Shown piece by piece: positions 24,501 through 37,499 of a stretch of DNA of 64,000 nt. Both the position numbers and the translations under genes were made by a program. This DNA comes from Stercorarius parasiticus (Eukaryota > Chordata > Aves > Charadriiformes > Stercorariidae): assembly GCA_013396915.1 (NCBI GenBank), contig VWZL01001967.1, forward strand, positions 418,551-482,550, written 5' to 3'. Position 1 is the first letter of the stretch, and every line of letters begins with the position of its first letter. The notes under the pieces were generated by a model. The model made no database searches, had not been told where the DNA came from, and worked only from the letters and a program-made list of their open reading frames with translations.

Positions 24501-25769
24501 TTACAGCCCCTGAAGAGGAATTTCTGGTTTTGCTGGGAAAGAAAACACACTGTAAAAGCAGATCTGTGCTGCAGAGATAGCACTGACTGCAGAAGTAAAG
24601 AGCGGTGTCTCTTGCCAAGTTTTTATAGACGTTGCTGAGGCAGGGTGGCAGCATCTCTGCTTATTTTGCTAGCACATGAATGCAGCCTGGCATGGTTTTA
24701 GGAGGATACTTACGGGGCTTTGGTTCTCCCATTAGCATCCCTTGGGGCAGTGCTGGCTCTTGTGCAGCATAACAGGCACGTTCCACTGCTGCACAACTTG
24801 ACCTGATTTCATCAGGGCTGCATCTGCTGCTGCACCTTTGCTGAGATACATAATATGTGTCTACAAAACTATTAACCTAATATTTTATTGTTCTGAAAGA
24901 GAAACAGTCAGCACCTCAGACTTCACTGAAGTTAGGCTCAGAGGCATCTGTTTTGGAGTCCTGTAGGCACCGAGTAGTAAATTGGAATAAAAGAAAGTTA
25001 TTCTAGTTAATTTCTGTTTCCTGTTTTTTCATGTTTGACCTGACTTATGGAGAACAATTAAATTTAAAACAGACATTTATGATGGATCTGATCTAGTTTT
25101 AACTACTTTTTGGAACAGTTTGGTCTTTCTTTTACCATGATTTTCTTATATTTATATTTGTGTTTCATTATTGGAAAAAGGACTTCAGACATGCTTGATA
25201 AGAGTGTGATCATTAGTGTCTTGAGTATTCACTGGAAAAGCATTCAATTAATAGGAAAAGAGAGTATAAGAAACATTGAACATTTCTTTAATTGATTATT
25301 TATGCATTTTTCACTGGAAGCTAACCGCAACTTTTTTTAAAAATGTTTTGTTCTGAGTTTTATTTATTTAGCTGTAAGATTTCCTTAGGCATCTAGATTT
25401 TGAATCAGATATTTAGTTAGACCGTGTATTGCCAGGGATGACTACATCAATTACTAAGGGATAACTGAAATTTTAAGTCAAGACTATTGAAAAAAAGAGA
25501 GACACAGAGAGAGCACGCTCATTGCTCATTCCTGTGGAAAGGGGAGTTATACACAAAAGAAAAATACTCAGAGCTGGTAACAAATGAGGGCTGAGTATTC
25601 GCCAGCTTCCTGGCTCACAGTAGAAGTATTTCACCTAGAAGCCAATACAATATTTCTAAAAATTTTGTTCCATTCTGAACTACACTAAACCATTATTTTT
25701 ATTCATATTTTAATATATATCTTTCTTTTTAAAATGCAGCTAATATTGTTCTTCGTGATCTTGTAATGT

Positions 25770-25816
25770 AATGTCATGACATTCCCACAGTGACATTCCT
25801 CCCACTGTAGGAATGT
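25770..25816. repeat. Palindrome plus 14-bp-arm hairpin
   Basis: AATGTCATGACATT (25770-25783) is a perfect 14-nt palindrome. It overlaps a foldback: ACATTCCCACAGTG (25779-25792) pairs with CACTGTAGGAATGT (25803-25816) at 13 of 14 positions across a 10-nt loop. The loop itself holds another ACATTCC. The function is unknown. The total is too short for a typical pre-microRNA. Confidence 0.6.
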
Positions 25817-26323
25817 ATATTTTACTGCAAAGAGATCAACTATTATTGCTTATGGAATTATTAGCTGCACGTTCTTCTGATTAGTCATTCTTAAAACAGG
25901 GTGCTCTGAACAGACACCAAAAGGATATCCAATAGATACAGCTTCTCATTTACAGTCCAAACATTCCTTCTGAAATCCCAGAAAAGAAAGATTCCTTTAA
26001 ATATTCCCAGTAGTCTAGGAGTAAATCGCTGTAAATGTCACAGACTCCAACAACTGGAATAGAAAGAGTCCTGAGGTCACACCTGAAACAGACTTTTAGG
26101 GAGTAACATATTGCATTACTAAATGAGTCACTAGGCCAGCTGTGTTTATATATATTGTGCAATTAAAAGTTGGTGATCTTTCTCCTGATAACAATGGGGT
26201 ACGGTGTACTCTGAATTCACGAGTCATATGGAGAAAAATCCACTGTTTGGCCATTATCCAAAAATGACAGTGACAAGTACATGGGCAAGTGGTGATTTGT
26301 CTTGCTCAGTCTCTGGAAGACCC

Positions 26324-26347
26324 TTTTTTTTTCTTTTTTTTTTTTTT
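26324..26347. repeat. T-rich homopolymer tract
   Basis: Two T runs separated by a single C. Confidence 0.8.
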
Positions 26348-28161
26348 GTTCTGTTATTTACAAAGTAATAGAAATGTTGGGCAATAATCAAGCATAGAGA
26401 GCTGACGGTATTAATATAGCATTGACGGACTGGAAACCAGATGGTCTGTCAGATAATGAAGTATTATCTGGCAAGAGATTGTTCCTGAAAGCCAACATCC
26501 TCACCTATTTAGCACTCTGGAATGTCGACATATCAGTTACCGCATTCATGAGGTGGTATGTGTTGTACTTTAGAAGCCATCCCTAGAAGAGGTTTTTTAA
26601 TTCAAAATTACTGCCTGATGAGAGGGTAAAAGTGCCATTATTATAGCACAGCTGGATGAGTATAATATACAGCAAGATGTGAACCATACATCAAAAATCA
26701 AGTTAAAGAGGAAAACATAATAGGCTACATCCTGATTTCTGTCTAACCCAAGCCACAGTTTCATGGATGTTTTAAACCAACGCTGCCACCAGAAGAAGCA
26801 ATGGTGTATCCCATGTGCCCAGAGCTATATGTTCCTACTTTTGTGCCACTCTCTCCTTTGTGCCAGCACATGTACTTCTGCACCTGGTCAGGAGTTGTGG
26901 ACGTTGGAAAAATGATCGGGCTAATATTAACCTGGCCATTTAAAACAAAATGTGTCAGTAATCCAGAAGGGTTCCTCCTGGTTGGGTCATGACATAGGCA
27001 CACAGATCTTTGGCCAGCAGAAAGGAAGGGATACTGTGGAGGCAGGACAGAGTGACTGGGAAAGGAAGATGAGGGAGGTGGGATTATTTCCTCGTTGGCA
27101 GCAGTGCTAGTTTATGCCAAATGTGGGTGAAACCAGAATTCAAGACTAGCCAGAGCTATTGGAGGCAAATATGGTGAATTCCAGTTGCTGCGGCTGCCCC
27201 CTGGGAAGACAGAGCAGAGAACGCAAAAGGCAAGGGCAGCTGGAAGGCTGGTGGGGCCAGTGCCCAGGGTTTGGGGATAGATACCCCCTGGACACGAAAA
27301 TGTCTCAATGTGGCTGTGATTATAGCATAAAGTGGAATACAAAATGAAGGAAAACAACATGAAGTAGATGGAATGGTTTATTAAAAAGATGACAGAGAAT
27401 TGGTAAGGCTGTTATCGGTAAGGCTGTAGTTTACAACTTTGGCTTTAATTCAACAAGCCATTTTCACTGCCATTGTGATTACTTGATTGAAAACTAGTCA
27501 GCCACATGTTATTAGCTCTTTAACTCCTGCCCATTCTAGATAGTTAATATTTTCATAAGGCATTTTCTGTAATCACGACTAGGATGTCCTTTGCTCACGC
27601 AAAGGAAGAAAAGTGGTACATGTTACTATTGGATGGAAAGAAAATAGTTATGATATAATCTGTTGAGACGTAATAAATAACTGATAGCTACTGTTTAAGA
27701 GTAGAAATATTTCATTTACAACACCTAGAAAATAATTTACCTAGATAACATAAATCAGATAAAAGGGCTTCTTTTCCGTGCTTTCAGTGCTATAACATTC
27801 AATACTGATTATATAAATCATTTCTTGACAAAGTCTGCCCCACTCAGCAAACCCCTATACAGAATGCAGCTTCAAATGGGCTAAAGTGGATTTGTGGTAT
27901 CATTGGGCTTGGTTATCTTGGCAGGGTGAATTTTTGGTCTGCCAGGCAGATGAGGGAATTCAGAATTTCCCTGATGGGAAACTAATGCTCTCAACACACT
28001 TTAAATATGTATGCTGAAATATTATCAGTTGAAGTCTCTTTTTTCTCAAGCTTAGTTTGGGAATGCTTCAAAGCCATCATTATATCTAGAATCAAATGTA
28101 TAATTCATCCCAGCCCTTAATATTTTTGAATCAAGAATTAAGAGTGGGAAGAGTTTCAGTT

Positions 28162-28186
28162 AAAAAAAAAAAAAAAAAAAAAAAAA
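28162..28186. repeat. A homopolymer (25 nt)
   Basis: The longest homopolymer in the window. Avian CR1 elements do not end in poly(A), so a long A tract is mildly unusual. No retroposed gene body is recognisable immediately upstream. Confidence 0.85.
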
Positions 28187-30335
28187 GGCAAGAAACCACA
28201 TACAGAAAGTAGAAATTAAAATTAGCATTTAAAATCAGTATTGTGTTTTATTCACAGTGAATGTATAATGAGGCTGGTAAATGTTTCAATAGACACAAAA
28301 ATGGGGGGCAGTGAATGTGAATTTGTTTAGAATTACACCTAATTTCATGGTGACCATGCAACTAAAGGTATTTTCATATGGCCAAATACAAAGTAATTCA
28401 AGAGGGAATCAAAATTCAGATTATACTTGCTATATCAACAATGCAGAGAACATTATCTTAGGAAGCAGTAACACCAAAATAATTAGTTGTTAAAGACAAT
28501 TACATCAACATGAGCTCGTAGGACTATACCATAGCAAAAAGGATTATTCAATCCTAAAGCATACAAAACGAAAAGTGCTACGTGCAACTAAGGAATTGTA
28601 AGGAAGTACAAAATTTTGCCTCTGTATATAGCTTTGGTAACACAACTGTTAAAAAACTGAATTAAATCAATACTTTAAAGAAAATGTAGAGATACTGAAG
28701 AAATTTGAGAGCACCACAAAACTCTCTTGGGAGGAAAATAAGCCTCGTGTCATAAAATTCAAGGGGGTAAGTTTTTCTGGTTACAAAAGAAAATATTGAA
28801 AAATTACTTGATTGCTATGTATAGATATACTTTTCACCTATGGAAAAAGTTTTCTGGCACCTGTGAGTTCAAGGGCTTTCAGCCTTCCCCACGCAACCAC
28901 TACCTGGAATGTGATGTTAAGCAAATGCAGCCTTCAGACACCGCTTTCTCTGAATGTAGGAAAACACTGGAATAATCATCTGGAGGGCTTTTGCTGGAGG
29001 AGCATTACTTAATTCTTTCCAAATATTGTTTAATGTAGTTTCTAGATGAAAGCTTGTATCAGTAAAGTGATGTATCCTAAAGGGTCCCTTCTGAGACTGT
29101 AGTCTAGTCTCGTAACTCATCCCCTGTCTTGTATTAAGCTTTGAGAACAGGAAATCTTGCACTGCCCTAAACCTACCATACCACTTGGAGGTTTGCATTA
29201 TAGTAATGACTGTGCTTACATCATGCTTCAGAGCTTCAGCAAGTCACTGTCAGGGATCAAGAGGGATTATTTTTTCTTAATGCACAATTGACTAGATGCA
29301 TGATAGAGAGGGGGTTTTTCCTTCCTTTTAAGCATGATTGGATACAGATGAAGATGTGATAGCATGGATTAGTCCTTCGAGGTAAAAAGGAAATCCATTT
29401 GAGGGGGTGGTGGTTTATTTTTGGAGGCTCGGAGTCTTACCTATTTACAGTTTGGGGGTAAGAAAGAAATTTCTGCCTCATTCTGGTAGGGAATATCATA
29501 AATTTCCTGTTCCAGGCATCGTCTCTGGCTCTTTCTGGCTGTTTTCTGCATTCCAACTAGCCTGCTGTTCAGATTCCCTGCCTTCAAGACCAGTGTTGTC
29601 TTTAACCCGTATGAGAACGAATACAGCAATATGAAAGGTCTTTTTATCCCTGTTGAGCATCCCTTCAGTCAGCCTGAACAGAATTTCAGACCATAAATGC
29701 TCTGGTTACCCATCCATCACATGTTCAACATTTTAGTTTCTTTTGCTCTTGTCCTGTCATTTCCGCATACATTTCTTTCAGATTTCCATTCTAGAAAGAC
29801 TTTTATTGTTCCCAGCATTTCCTTTTTTTTTAATTCCTTTCTCCACTCTTCAGTGATCTGGTGTGCAGTGCAGTTTTACTGATAATTGTATTAGCACGAG
29901 TGAGCGTGGAAGACCATGCTATGGAGATGGTATGAGCATCTGGGGAAAGCTTTGTTAGGAAGGTGTAGGCATTTCTTAGATCAGGTACATCACTGAAGAA
30001 TGCTTGCCCTGTGACAAGTAATTACTAAATGCAGCTATTTGTGCACTTATTAAATGTGTTTTAAATGTCTCTGACCTATTTCCTATCATAGAAAATCCTT
30101 CTTAGGGCATGCATTGTTATGCTCTCCTCTCAAAGCTGTGCTATACATATATGCAGGTTGTCCAGTTCTTTGCCCCTGTTGCTTATTATTGCCCATTATT
30201 GCTAATCCTTGCTATACCTCCAAATGATCCTCTTGGATCCTTCTTCTGTAAAATTACTTTCAAAGCCTCTTCTGAGGCTGAAAAATTGCTAGCTCATTGT
30301 AACCCCAGCGTAAGCCTCCTTCAGTGTCTTTACTA

Positions 30336-30735
30336 TCATAGAATCATAGAATGGTTCGGGTTGGAAGGGACCTTAAAGATCATCTAGTTCCAACCCCCCT
30401 GCCATGAGCAGGGACACCTCCCACTAGACCAGGCTGCTCAAAGCCCCATCCAGCCTGGCCTTGAACACTTCCGGGGATGGGGCATCCACAGCTTCCCCGG
30501 GCAACCTGTTCCAGTGCCTCACCACCCTCACAGTAAAGGATTTCTTCCTAACATCCAATCTAAATCTACCCTCCTTCAGTTTGAAACCATTACCCCTTGT
30601 CCTACCATTACACTCCCTGATAAGGAGTCCTTCCCCATCCTTCCTGTAGGCCCCCTTTAGGTACTGGAAGGCTGCTATAAGGTCTCCCCAGAGCCTTCTC
30701 TTCACCAGGCTGAACAGACCCAACTCTCTCAGCCT
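30336..30735 (-). mobile_element. CR1 LINE, 5'-truncated 3' end (young-looking)
   Basis: On the + strand it starts TCATAGAATCATAGAATGG, the reverse complement of the octamer-repeat tail of avian CR1. It then reads GGTTGGAAGGGACCTTAAAG. The minus strand carries an open frame (30723-30424, 99 codons) that is the C-terminal end of the CR1 ORF2 protein. Recognisable pieces are MGLFSLVKRRLWGDLIAAF, NGRTRGNGFKLKEGRFRLD and FFTVRVVRHWNRLP-like text (here SFTVRVVRHWNRLPGEAVD). The element lacks the endonuclease and reverse transcriptase, so it is a dead 5'-truncated copy. The intact frame and crisp ends suggest recent insertion relative to the other copies here. Confidence 0.93.
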
Positions 30736-30965
30736 AAATTGTTAAGAATTTAGTCCTTAATTCAGATTGGGATTTAGGCTGAGATATAGATGAGGTTTTA
30801 CTCTGTTCACTTTGCAAATCCAAGCACGTACAACAAGAACTTCTTAGTGACTCAGCAAATAAGAGAACAAATTTAGTTTACCCCTCTGGTGGCTGAGTCA
30901 GTGATGTGTTATACCACTGCAAAGAAACCTGGTGCAAAGAATCTGGAAAGAATCCTGGAAAAGGA

Positions 30966-31008
30966 TTTTTTTTTTATTGTTGTTGTTTTTGTTGTTGTTT
31001 TTGTTTTG
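30966..31008. repeat. T-rich (TTG)n microsatellite
   Basis: A T run followed by repeated TTG units interrupted by extra Ts. Confidence 0.75.
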
Positions 31009-33528
31009 CAAAGCAAAGTTTTGGATCAGTTCAAGGCAATTGTAATACATTGATATAATCCTAACCAGTTGGCAAAAATACTTCAGGATCTAGGGAGCAA
31101 AAGACTATTTTTTCCAGACCATTCATTCCCACAGGCCTTTCTTTGTAACAAGTAGAGTTTTATTCTACCATTTTAAAACAAATAACTGAAACTTCGATTA
31201 TACTGTAGTGCCATTAAAAGAATTTTAACACAAAAGTTGATTACCCACAAATGGCAGATGTATGATAGTGCCCCACTTTTTGAATCTTTATTTTTGCCTT
31301 AGAAGGTAAGAATTAGTGATTACTGTGCCTGGTCCTTTGTTGTGAGACTGTTGCTATATTTCTCTTCTTATTCTCTTCAACTCTTGTAGCCTAGCCTTTG
31401 TTTGCAGTTCTCAAAATTTTCGGTGACAGTAGGCCAGTTTCACATTGCATCAGTCCACCCACTTCCAAGAAAATGTTTCCAAAGGCTGCGTGTACTTCTG
31501 AGAACATGAAGACTGAGGCACCAGTGTTTACTTTAATAACTGATGAAAATAAAATGTTAGCGATTAGAATCTGTGTGGGTTTACTCGATTTGGGCATATC
31601 CCACAGAAGAATTAAAAAAAAAAATTACCAAGAGATCATCCATTACCAGTGGGTAATTTCCTGGACACTGAAATGCAAAAGATCCAAGAACGTTCTGCAG
31701 CTCCTCACAATTCTGTATGTGTGGAACTCTGCACAGCTACAGATGTTTCCACTGCCGCAGAATTCGCTAAAAACTGCCAGGGAATTTGGCCCAGATGTGC
31801 TATAGAATTACAATGACCCTGGTAATAGTGAAACTTTAAGCAGCAAACGCCAGATGTCCAGTAAAATGGTTAAAACTGAGATCCAAAGCATTTTTTTTAC
31901 CACATCATCACAAACAAGTATGGAGTGAATAAGCTGAAAATCTCAAGTAATACTTCATTATTCGTCATCTCTGAGATGATTCTACGTGCTTGACTTGTTG
32001 TGATGTAGTGCCATTCAACTATAACATCTCGTACGAAGGCTGCGTTCCCAGAGGCTTAAATAATTTTGAAAAATGAATTAATTAGATGGGTATATACATT
32101 GAGCTTAATACAAGGTTGTATTTTTCTCCTTACCTCCTTTCTCTACTCATTTTGCTTGAAAAGTGGTTCTGGCTGTGTGTGTGCTGTGCTGCTGCCTCAT
32201 GATAGCTTGCCCGCAGACAGGATAAATGAGCTGCTGGTGGTGCCAGCTAATGTAGTTCTGCTTTAGCTCAAATGGTAGCAGACTCGAGCTGCGGTACCAG
32301 GGCTCCGTGCACTGCTACCTCCTGCGTCTGTATGCGTGGTAAATGTACTTTTCCTACAAAATACAAGTATTCATTACATTATGAGGCACTGCTTTATACT
32401 TTGCGGTTTCCGAGGGGTCCATGTGTAGGGCAGACCCCAGAGACGATGGAAAGCATTACATTTCTCTTTCCACTCTCTATTGATTATTTATGATTTTTTA
32501 TATTCTCAAGTGTAAGTTTTATACCTTCGCGACCAGAATGTACATTCAGCCATTTTTTAAGTGTCTCTAAACCAAAAAATTATTTCTGTTACAACTCTTC
32601 AATCTGAATGTACTATGCTCTTCACGGAAGCCTGGTTGTGTTTGATAGTGGTGTAGATCTGTGTAGGGCGGTAGACGTGTATCAGTATTCATAGGTTAAA
32701 TTCACTGTTTTTGCTTAAAACTTGAATGTAGGAGCAGTCCACTCTGTTTTGTCTCTGGGAAACTAACGATACCAGGCTTTTTTACTTGGAAATGGGTTTA
32801 CAGGCTTCATAGATAAAAACTGAAGAAAAACAGAATGAACCACAGGTCTTGGATGCTTAGAGAAAAAAAGTAACGAACATGTAGTCTTTGAAAGAAAAGG
32901 GATAGTTATGTTCTTCAAACTCTCTTAAAACTTCTTTGCAAAACATGTGATATAAACTCTATTAAAATAAAGAGTATTACTTTGACTTCAGTAGTAGTTG
33001 AATCAGTGAAGAAGAGCCCGTAGCTCTGTTACTGTTACTCACTTTTACATAAGAAAGTGTAAAAATTTGTTTACTAAAAAATACGTTCTTGCCTGGAAGA
33101 AAAACTCATCATAAACCAACCAGCGCACCATGGCAGAAAGGAAGTTAAGTTAAACTACTGCTTTCAGAAATACTACTGCTCAAGAATTTATGATTTCTCT
33201 CCTTTTTTATTTATGCAGCTGTTTAGATAATTTTCAGCTGGCCTCAGGTGATATCCTTGTGTGAATTTTTGTAACCCAAAAGGAGAACACACGACTGTTG
33301 TCAACACTGCTGAGTTTCTCTTTTTTTTACTGTATTGCCAGTTTTTTCATAGTTTCAGTACAAAATCATAAATTGTGTTGTTCTTTCTTGAACTGCAGGC
33401 ACACGTTTTATTAAAAGCTCACTGAGCACTCGTGGGCTTTTCAGCATTTTTAACTTACAGCGAAACAGAACCCATAGAAGAACCTACTGTGTTGTGTATC
33501 AATGCCGATAGCGTTGGAAGCCTTTTCT

Positions 33529-33560
33529 CGGAGCGTTGCCTGGGGATGCCCAGCGCTCCG
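33529..33560. repeat. G+C-rich imperfect hairpin
   Basis: CGGAGCG and CGCTCCG form 7-bp outer arms. Inside, TGGG and CCCA pair around GATG, with an asymmetric bulge between the two stems. The hairpin sits in a small CpG-containing patch (33500-33560) within otherwise A+T-rich intron. A 71-codon minus-strand open frame (33450-33665) covers it but matches nothing known to me. Confidence 0.45.
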
Positions 33561-34578
33561 AACGACTTTACCACCTGTTCCTTCAAGACCAGCTACAATT
33601 ACAGCAGAAACCATTGCACTTGGAGCTGCCTGCCCACCCTTGCCTTGCAAATCTGCTGGTAGCACAGACTTTCTTATCTTTGACAGCAGTTCGCCAGGTT
33701 TGCAATGAAACTGCTTTTAAAAAGTTTAAAAAATTTAAATGTCTTCTTAGGTCCTTGCTGGTTTTACTGTCCGTAGAGCAGGTTTTCGTGTGGCTCTAAA
33801 TCAACTCTGTAGGATAGCAGGTAATCATTTAGTCATGCGTAGTGAAATGTTTATATTGACTTTGTCATGTTCTCTGATGACGGTGAACAAGGAAGTAGTG
33901 TGGTTGCAAATTGCAGTTACGCTTACAGAGTGTGAGATCATGGCAAATCATACCGCTGCAGAGGTGCAGTGATAATCTCCAGCTAATCTGGCTGAGTTCT
34001 AAATCCAGCTCAGAGCTGGTTACCGAGCAAGCCTCATGGCACGTTTGTGAGCTACGCCAGAAAAAAGGTTTCTCTTTTGGAAATTCAGAGAAAATTAGTG
34101 ATCCAGAAGAAAAGCAAATTTGACCCAAATTGACTTTCTTTTTGACATACTGATGGTTATAAAGGTATTATTATTTTAAGTCATAAAATGCGGAAAGGTT
34201 TGACACCAAAAAAATCGCGCTGTCTGCTGTAAAATAGCTTGTGTTGCATTTACTTGAATTGCTACATGAAACGCCTTCTTCATTTGTAAAGTAAAATACT
34301 CTGCATGCTTTTAAAAGGAACTTGGGAGAGAGAGTTCATTTGTTTTGTTTATTCAATGCCGAAGTGGCAAAATTTCTTTTCTGCAGAGGAATTCAAGTTG
34401 AGAAGGGTGCTGGATCAGAAGAGTATGTTGAGAAAAAGAAAACATTTCAAAAGACATGTACAAGTTAAACCTGCTGAGGCAGGTTCGCTGCTCAAAGAAC
34501 ACATCGCAAGTTTTTTTAAAAAATAAATAAGCCAGAAGAAACTGCCACATCACTGAGACACAGAGTCCATTACTTTTT

Positions 34579-34596
34579 AAAAAAAAAAAAAAAAAA
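34579..34596. repeat. A homopolymer (18 nt)
   Basis: An uninterrupted A run following TACTTTTT. Confidence 0.8.
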
Positions 34597-36209
34597 TCTC
34601 TCAGGTTTCTTTACAGATGGCTGTGGAGATGAGGAGACTATTGACAGGTGGGGCACGGCTACATAAAACAAAAATAGATCACTGAATAATAGATGGCAAT
34701 AATAACAATTAGGGCAGCTACTTCTGCATGATTCTTCCTTTTATACATTTGCTTGCCTGTTGATCTGGTCTGAATAGTTATTTACGTATTTCTGCATCAC
34801 AATCTTGTAGCAGGTTTTTCATCAGTAACTAAAGTGTATCACTGGTGTAAAGCCTTGCAAAATCCTTTCCTAGTTGCTTAACAGTCAACTTTGGTTGAAA
34901 TCCTTTGGTAAATCTTTGGTAAGCCTTCTTTCATTTCTCAGTCGTTGAAACTTACCTTGTTTGTCCTTTTTCTCTTTGAGAAACTCAGAGTGAACGTTAG
35001 TCACCTCTCCAGACAAAGTAATTACATGACATCATGGTGCTTTATCTTATAAATTGTTTGAGAAGGATGGGAATAATGTTGCCATAGTGTGGGAGTTTCA
35101 TAGTACCGAAGGTAGAATTAGTTTGGAAGCACTGCAGCATATTGCCCGAAAAGGCAGCTTTCATGTTTAAAATGTATTGTGATTAAAAAAAAAAAAAGAT
35201 TTTTGTATTAACTGTCAACTCTATTTGCTCTTAGATTGCAATAACATTGAGGAAAATGTCTAAATCCATACACTATTTTTAGGGTGTTTGTGTGTGGTGC
35301 ATGAAGAATAGGAGGTATCTTTTTGGGCATCGTTCCAGCATCCATGACAGTGAACGTATAACGCAGATCTTCATCTGACAGAGTTTTCTTAAGCAGTGTA
35401 ACCTGGGCTGGGGTGAGCTGCATGCAAGAAAGGGCTGGAATTTGATTTCACACCTGTGCCCTCGCTTTATCACACTGGCACTCCAGAAGTGGAGGAAAGG
35501 ATCTGTGACACTGTCAGGGTGCCGAGGGACAGCACCTGTAACTGTAAGAAATTTCTGCTGTTCCAAGTTCTTTTCTTGCTCCCAAGTATATAAAACTCTT
35601 TCCAATAACTTTCTTATAACAGAATCCAGTTTCAGTGACACACAGAGATATTTTGTCTGTCTTTAAGCAGGTAGTTGCCATTCGTGTGAGTTTCCTCACA
35701 CATCTGTGTAATAATACCTTTCACTCCCATGGTACGTCTAGGTACCACAACTGTCTGCCAGATGGAAATTCAAATGCCAGTACGTGTACGTATTCGTGGT
35801 GCCGTTCACTACCTAAGCAGTGCTACAAGTTCTGCGCACTTTGATCTCTGTGCCTGTAAGACTGTTGCTCTCTTCTGGTGCAACTATCAACAGTATTACT
35901 GTTAAAAATCATGAATCTTTTATGATTTCCTGCTAGAGGCACTGTAAAGGAAGTAAGAAAAATACCTCAAAGGTCAAAATGCTAAAAGATGGAATCAAAT
36001 TAATTATTAAGTGCAAGTTTGTGTATTTTTAATGATTCTTTTATTCTTTTTAATGCTAAAAAGTGCTGCCTTGAGATGTTTTTGAGAAACGGGAAAAATA
36101 CGTAAGTTTCTTAGTTTTTTAAAAACACTACAAAACCGCGACTGGCCTAGTTTTACTTTAGACTTCAGAAGTTTGATGTGTTTATGAACCCAAACCATTG
36201 CAGACAAAA

Positions 36210-36337
36210 TTTTGCACCTGCAGTTACGGTTGCCTGCAGTTCAGTTCAGTTTAAGTATCTACATCACTGATTGCATCTGTAAATTAAAAACATCTAAGTA
36301 ACCTAAATTACGAGCACAAATAATTGCAGGTGCAAAA
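36210..36337. mobile_element. Foldback/MITE-like element with 13-bp inverted ends
   Basis: TTTTGCACCTGCA (36210-36222) and TGCAGGTGCAAAA (36325-36337) are perfect reverse complements. They enclose 102 nt that also contains TGCCTGCAGTTCAG and TTGCATCTGTAAATTA, echoes of the end motif. Small size, terminal inverted repeats and no coding capacity suggest a non-autonomous DNA-transposon remnant. I could not define a target-site duplication. Confidence 0.45.
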
Positions 36338-37002
36338 CTCATACAAACACAAAATGATCTCTGAAAGTTGGTCTTCTAAATCTCATTGTACGTTATTGAC
36401 TGTATCATGAACCTGGAGTCCTCTTGGGAGAGTCACTAATCTGTATAATGACACTGAAAGCCTCTTGAATCTCATATTTAGCAGCAGATGGGAAAGAATA
36501 CATGTAGTCATATAACTCCCTAGGGATTTTGCATGTGGATATTGAAAAGTATAACTTATTCCAATGAAGGCTAACATTAACTCGCAATCAAAAATTTCCT
36601 TCCTGAGCCACATTTTTTCTGATGAAATTAAAACAGCTTAATTTTGTGTTTTTGTGAAGTCACAACTGATCTGAGTAGGACACACTCCCACGGCAAGCAC
36701 AGAAATTTTGCTCATCTCGTGATTTTTCATTTAATGAATCACAGCATCAGTTTAACACAGAGAAGTGCTGTCGGTCTTTTCCAGAAAACACGTCTAGTTA
36801 TCCTCTCTGTGATTACTTCTTTAGTGTCAAAAACAGATTTCTAAGCACACAGCTACAAAAGGCTATTTTTTTCACTGGTATCAAAACTGAAAATGAATCA
36901 TTTTCTTGCATTCTTTAGCTTCAATAGACGTAGGTGTGGAGCTACTTTAAAACAGTGACTGCTTCCTGTCGTACCAGTTACGGCAGTACTGTTAGCAAAA
37001 GA

Positions 37003-37089
37003 GGGGGGGGGGGGNNNNNNNNNNNNNNNNNNNNNNNNNNNNNNNNNNNNNNNNNNNNNNNNNNNNNNNNNNNNNNNNNNNNNGGGGGG
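37003..37089. other. Assembly gap inside a G run
   Basis: Twelve Gs (37003-37014) lead into 69 Ns (37015-37083), and six Gs follow (37084-37089). The gap most likely hides a G-rich or G-quadruplex-forming stretch that short-read sequencing dropped. Its true length may differ from 69. Open frames that run through the Ns are meaningless. Confidence 0.97.
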
Positions 37090-37499
37090 AACTTAAATTC
37101 TCTTCTAGTGTTTGAACAACTAAAACTCCTACTGAACAAATGAAGCATTCTGCCAGTTCTGACAATCCAAAATGCAATGAAGAATTTTTCTGTCTCAGAA
37201 GCTCTAGGCAAAGCTGTTTTGGCATGTCTGTAGCTTATTCCTATTGCAAACAAAGGGGCAGCTAGAGGGAAAGTCTTTGGGGGAAGAAAATGCTGTCAGT
37301 TGTAAGAAATGAGACATGTAGGCCCATTCTACAGCCCAGCTAGTGATTACATGCAGGCAATTTTGTAAGAGCCTAGACCAGCTGCCAGTGATAATAACAC
37401 TGCCATTTGCACTGATTTCCAACAGGAATTACATCAAACAGACCAGCTTAAGGCTTCTCGGAAGCATGGGCAAAAAGGGTATTTCGTTCATTGGCCATG

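Noticed and set aside
36934..37253. Open frames crossing the N gap on both strands.
   Set aside because: They are open only because the Ns cannot encode stops.
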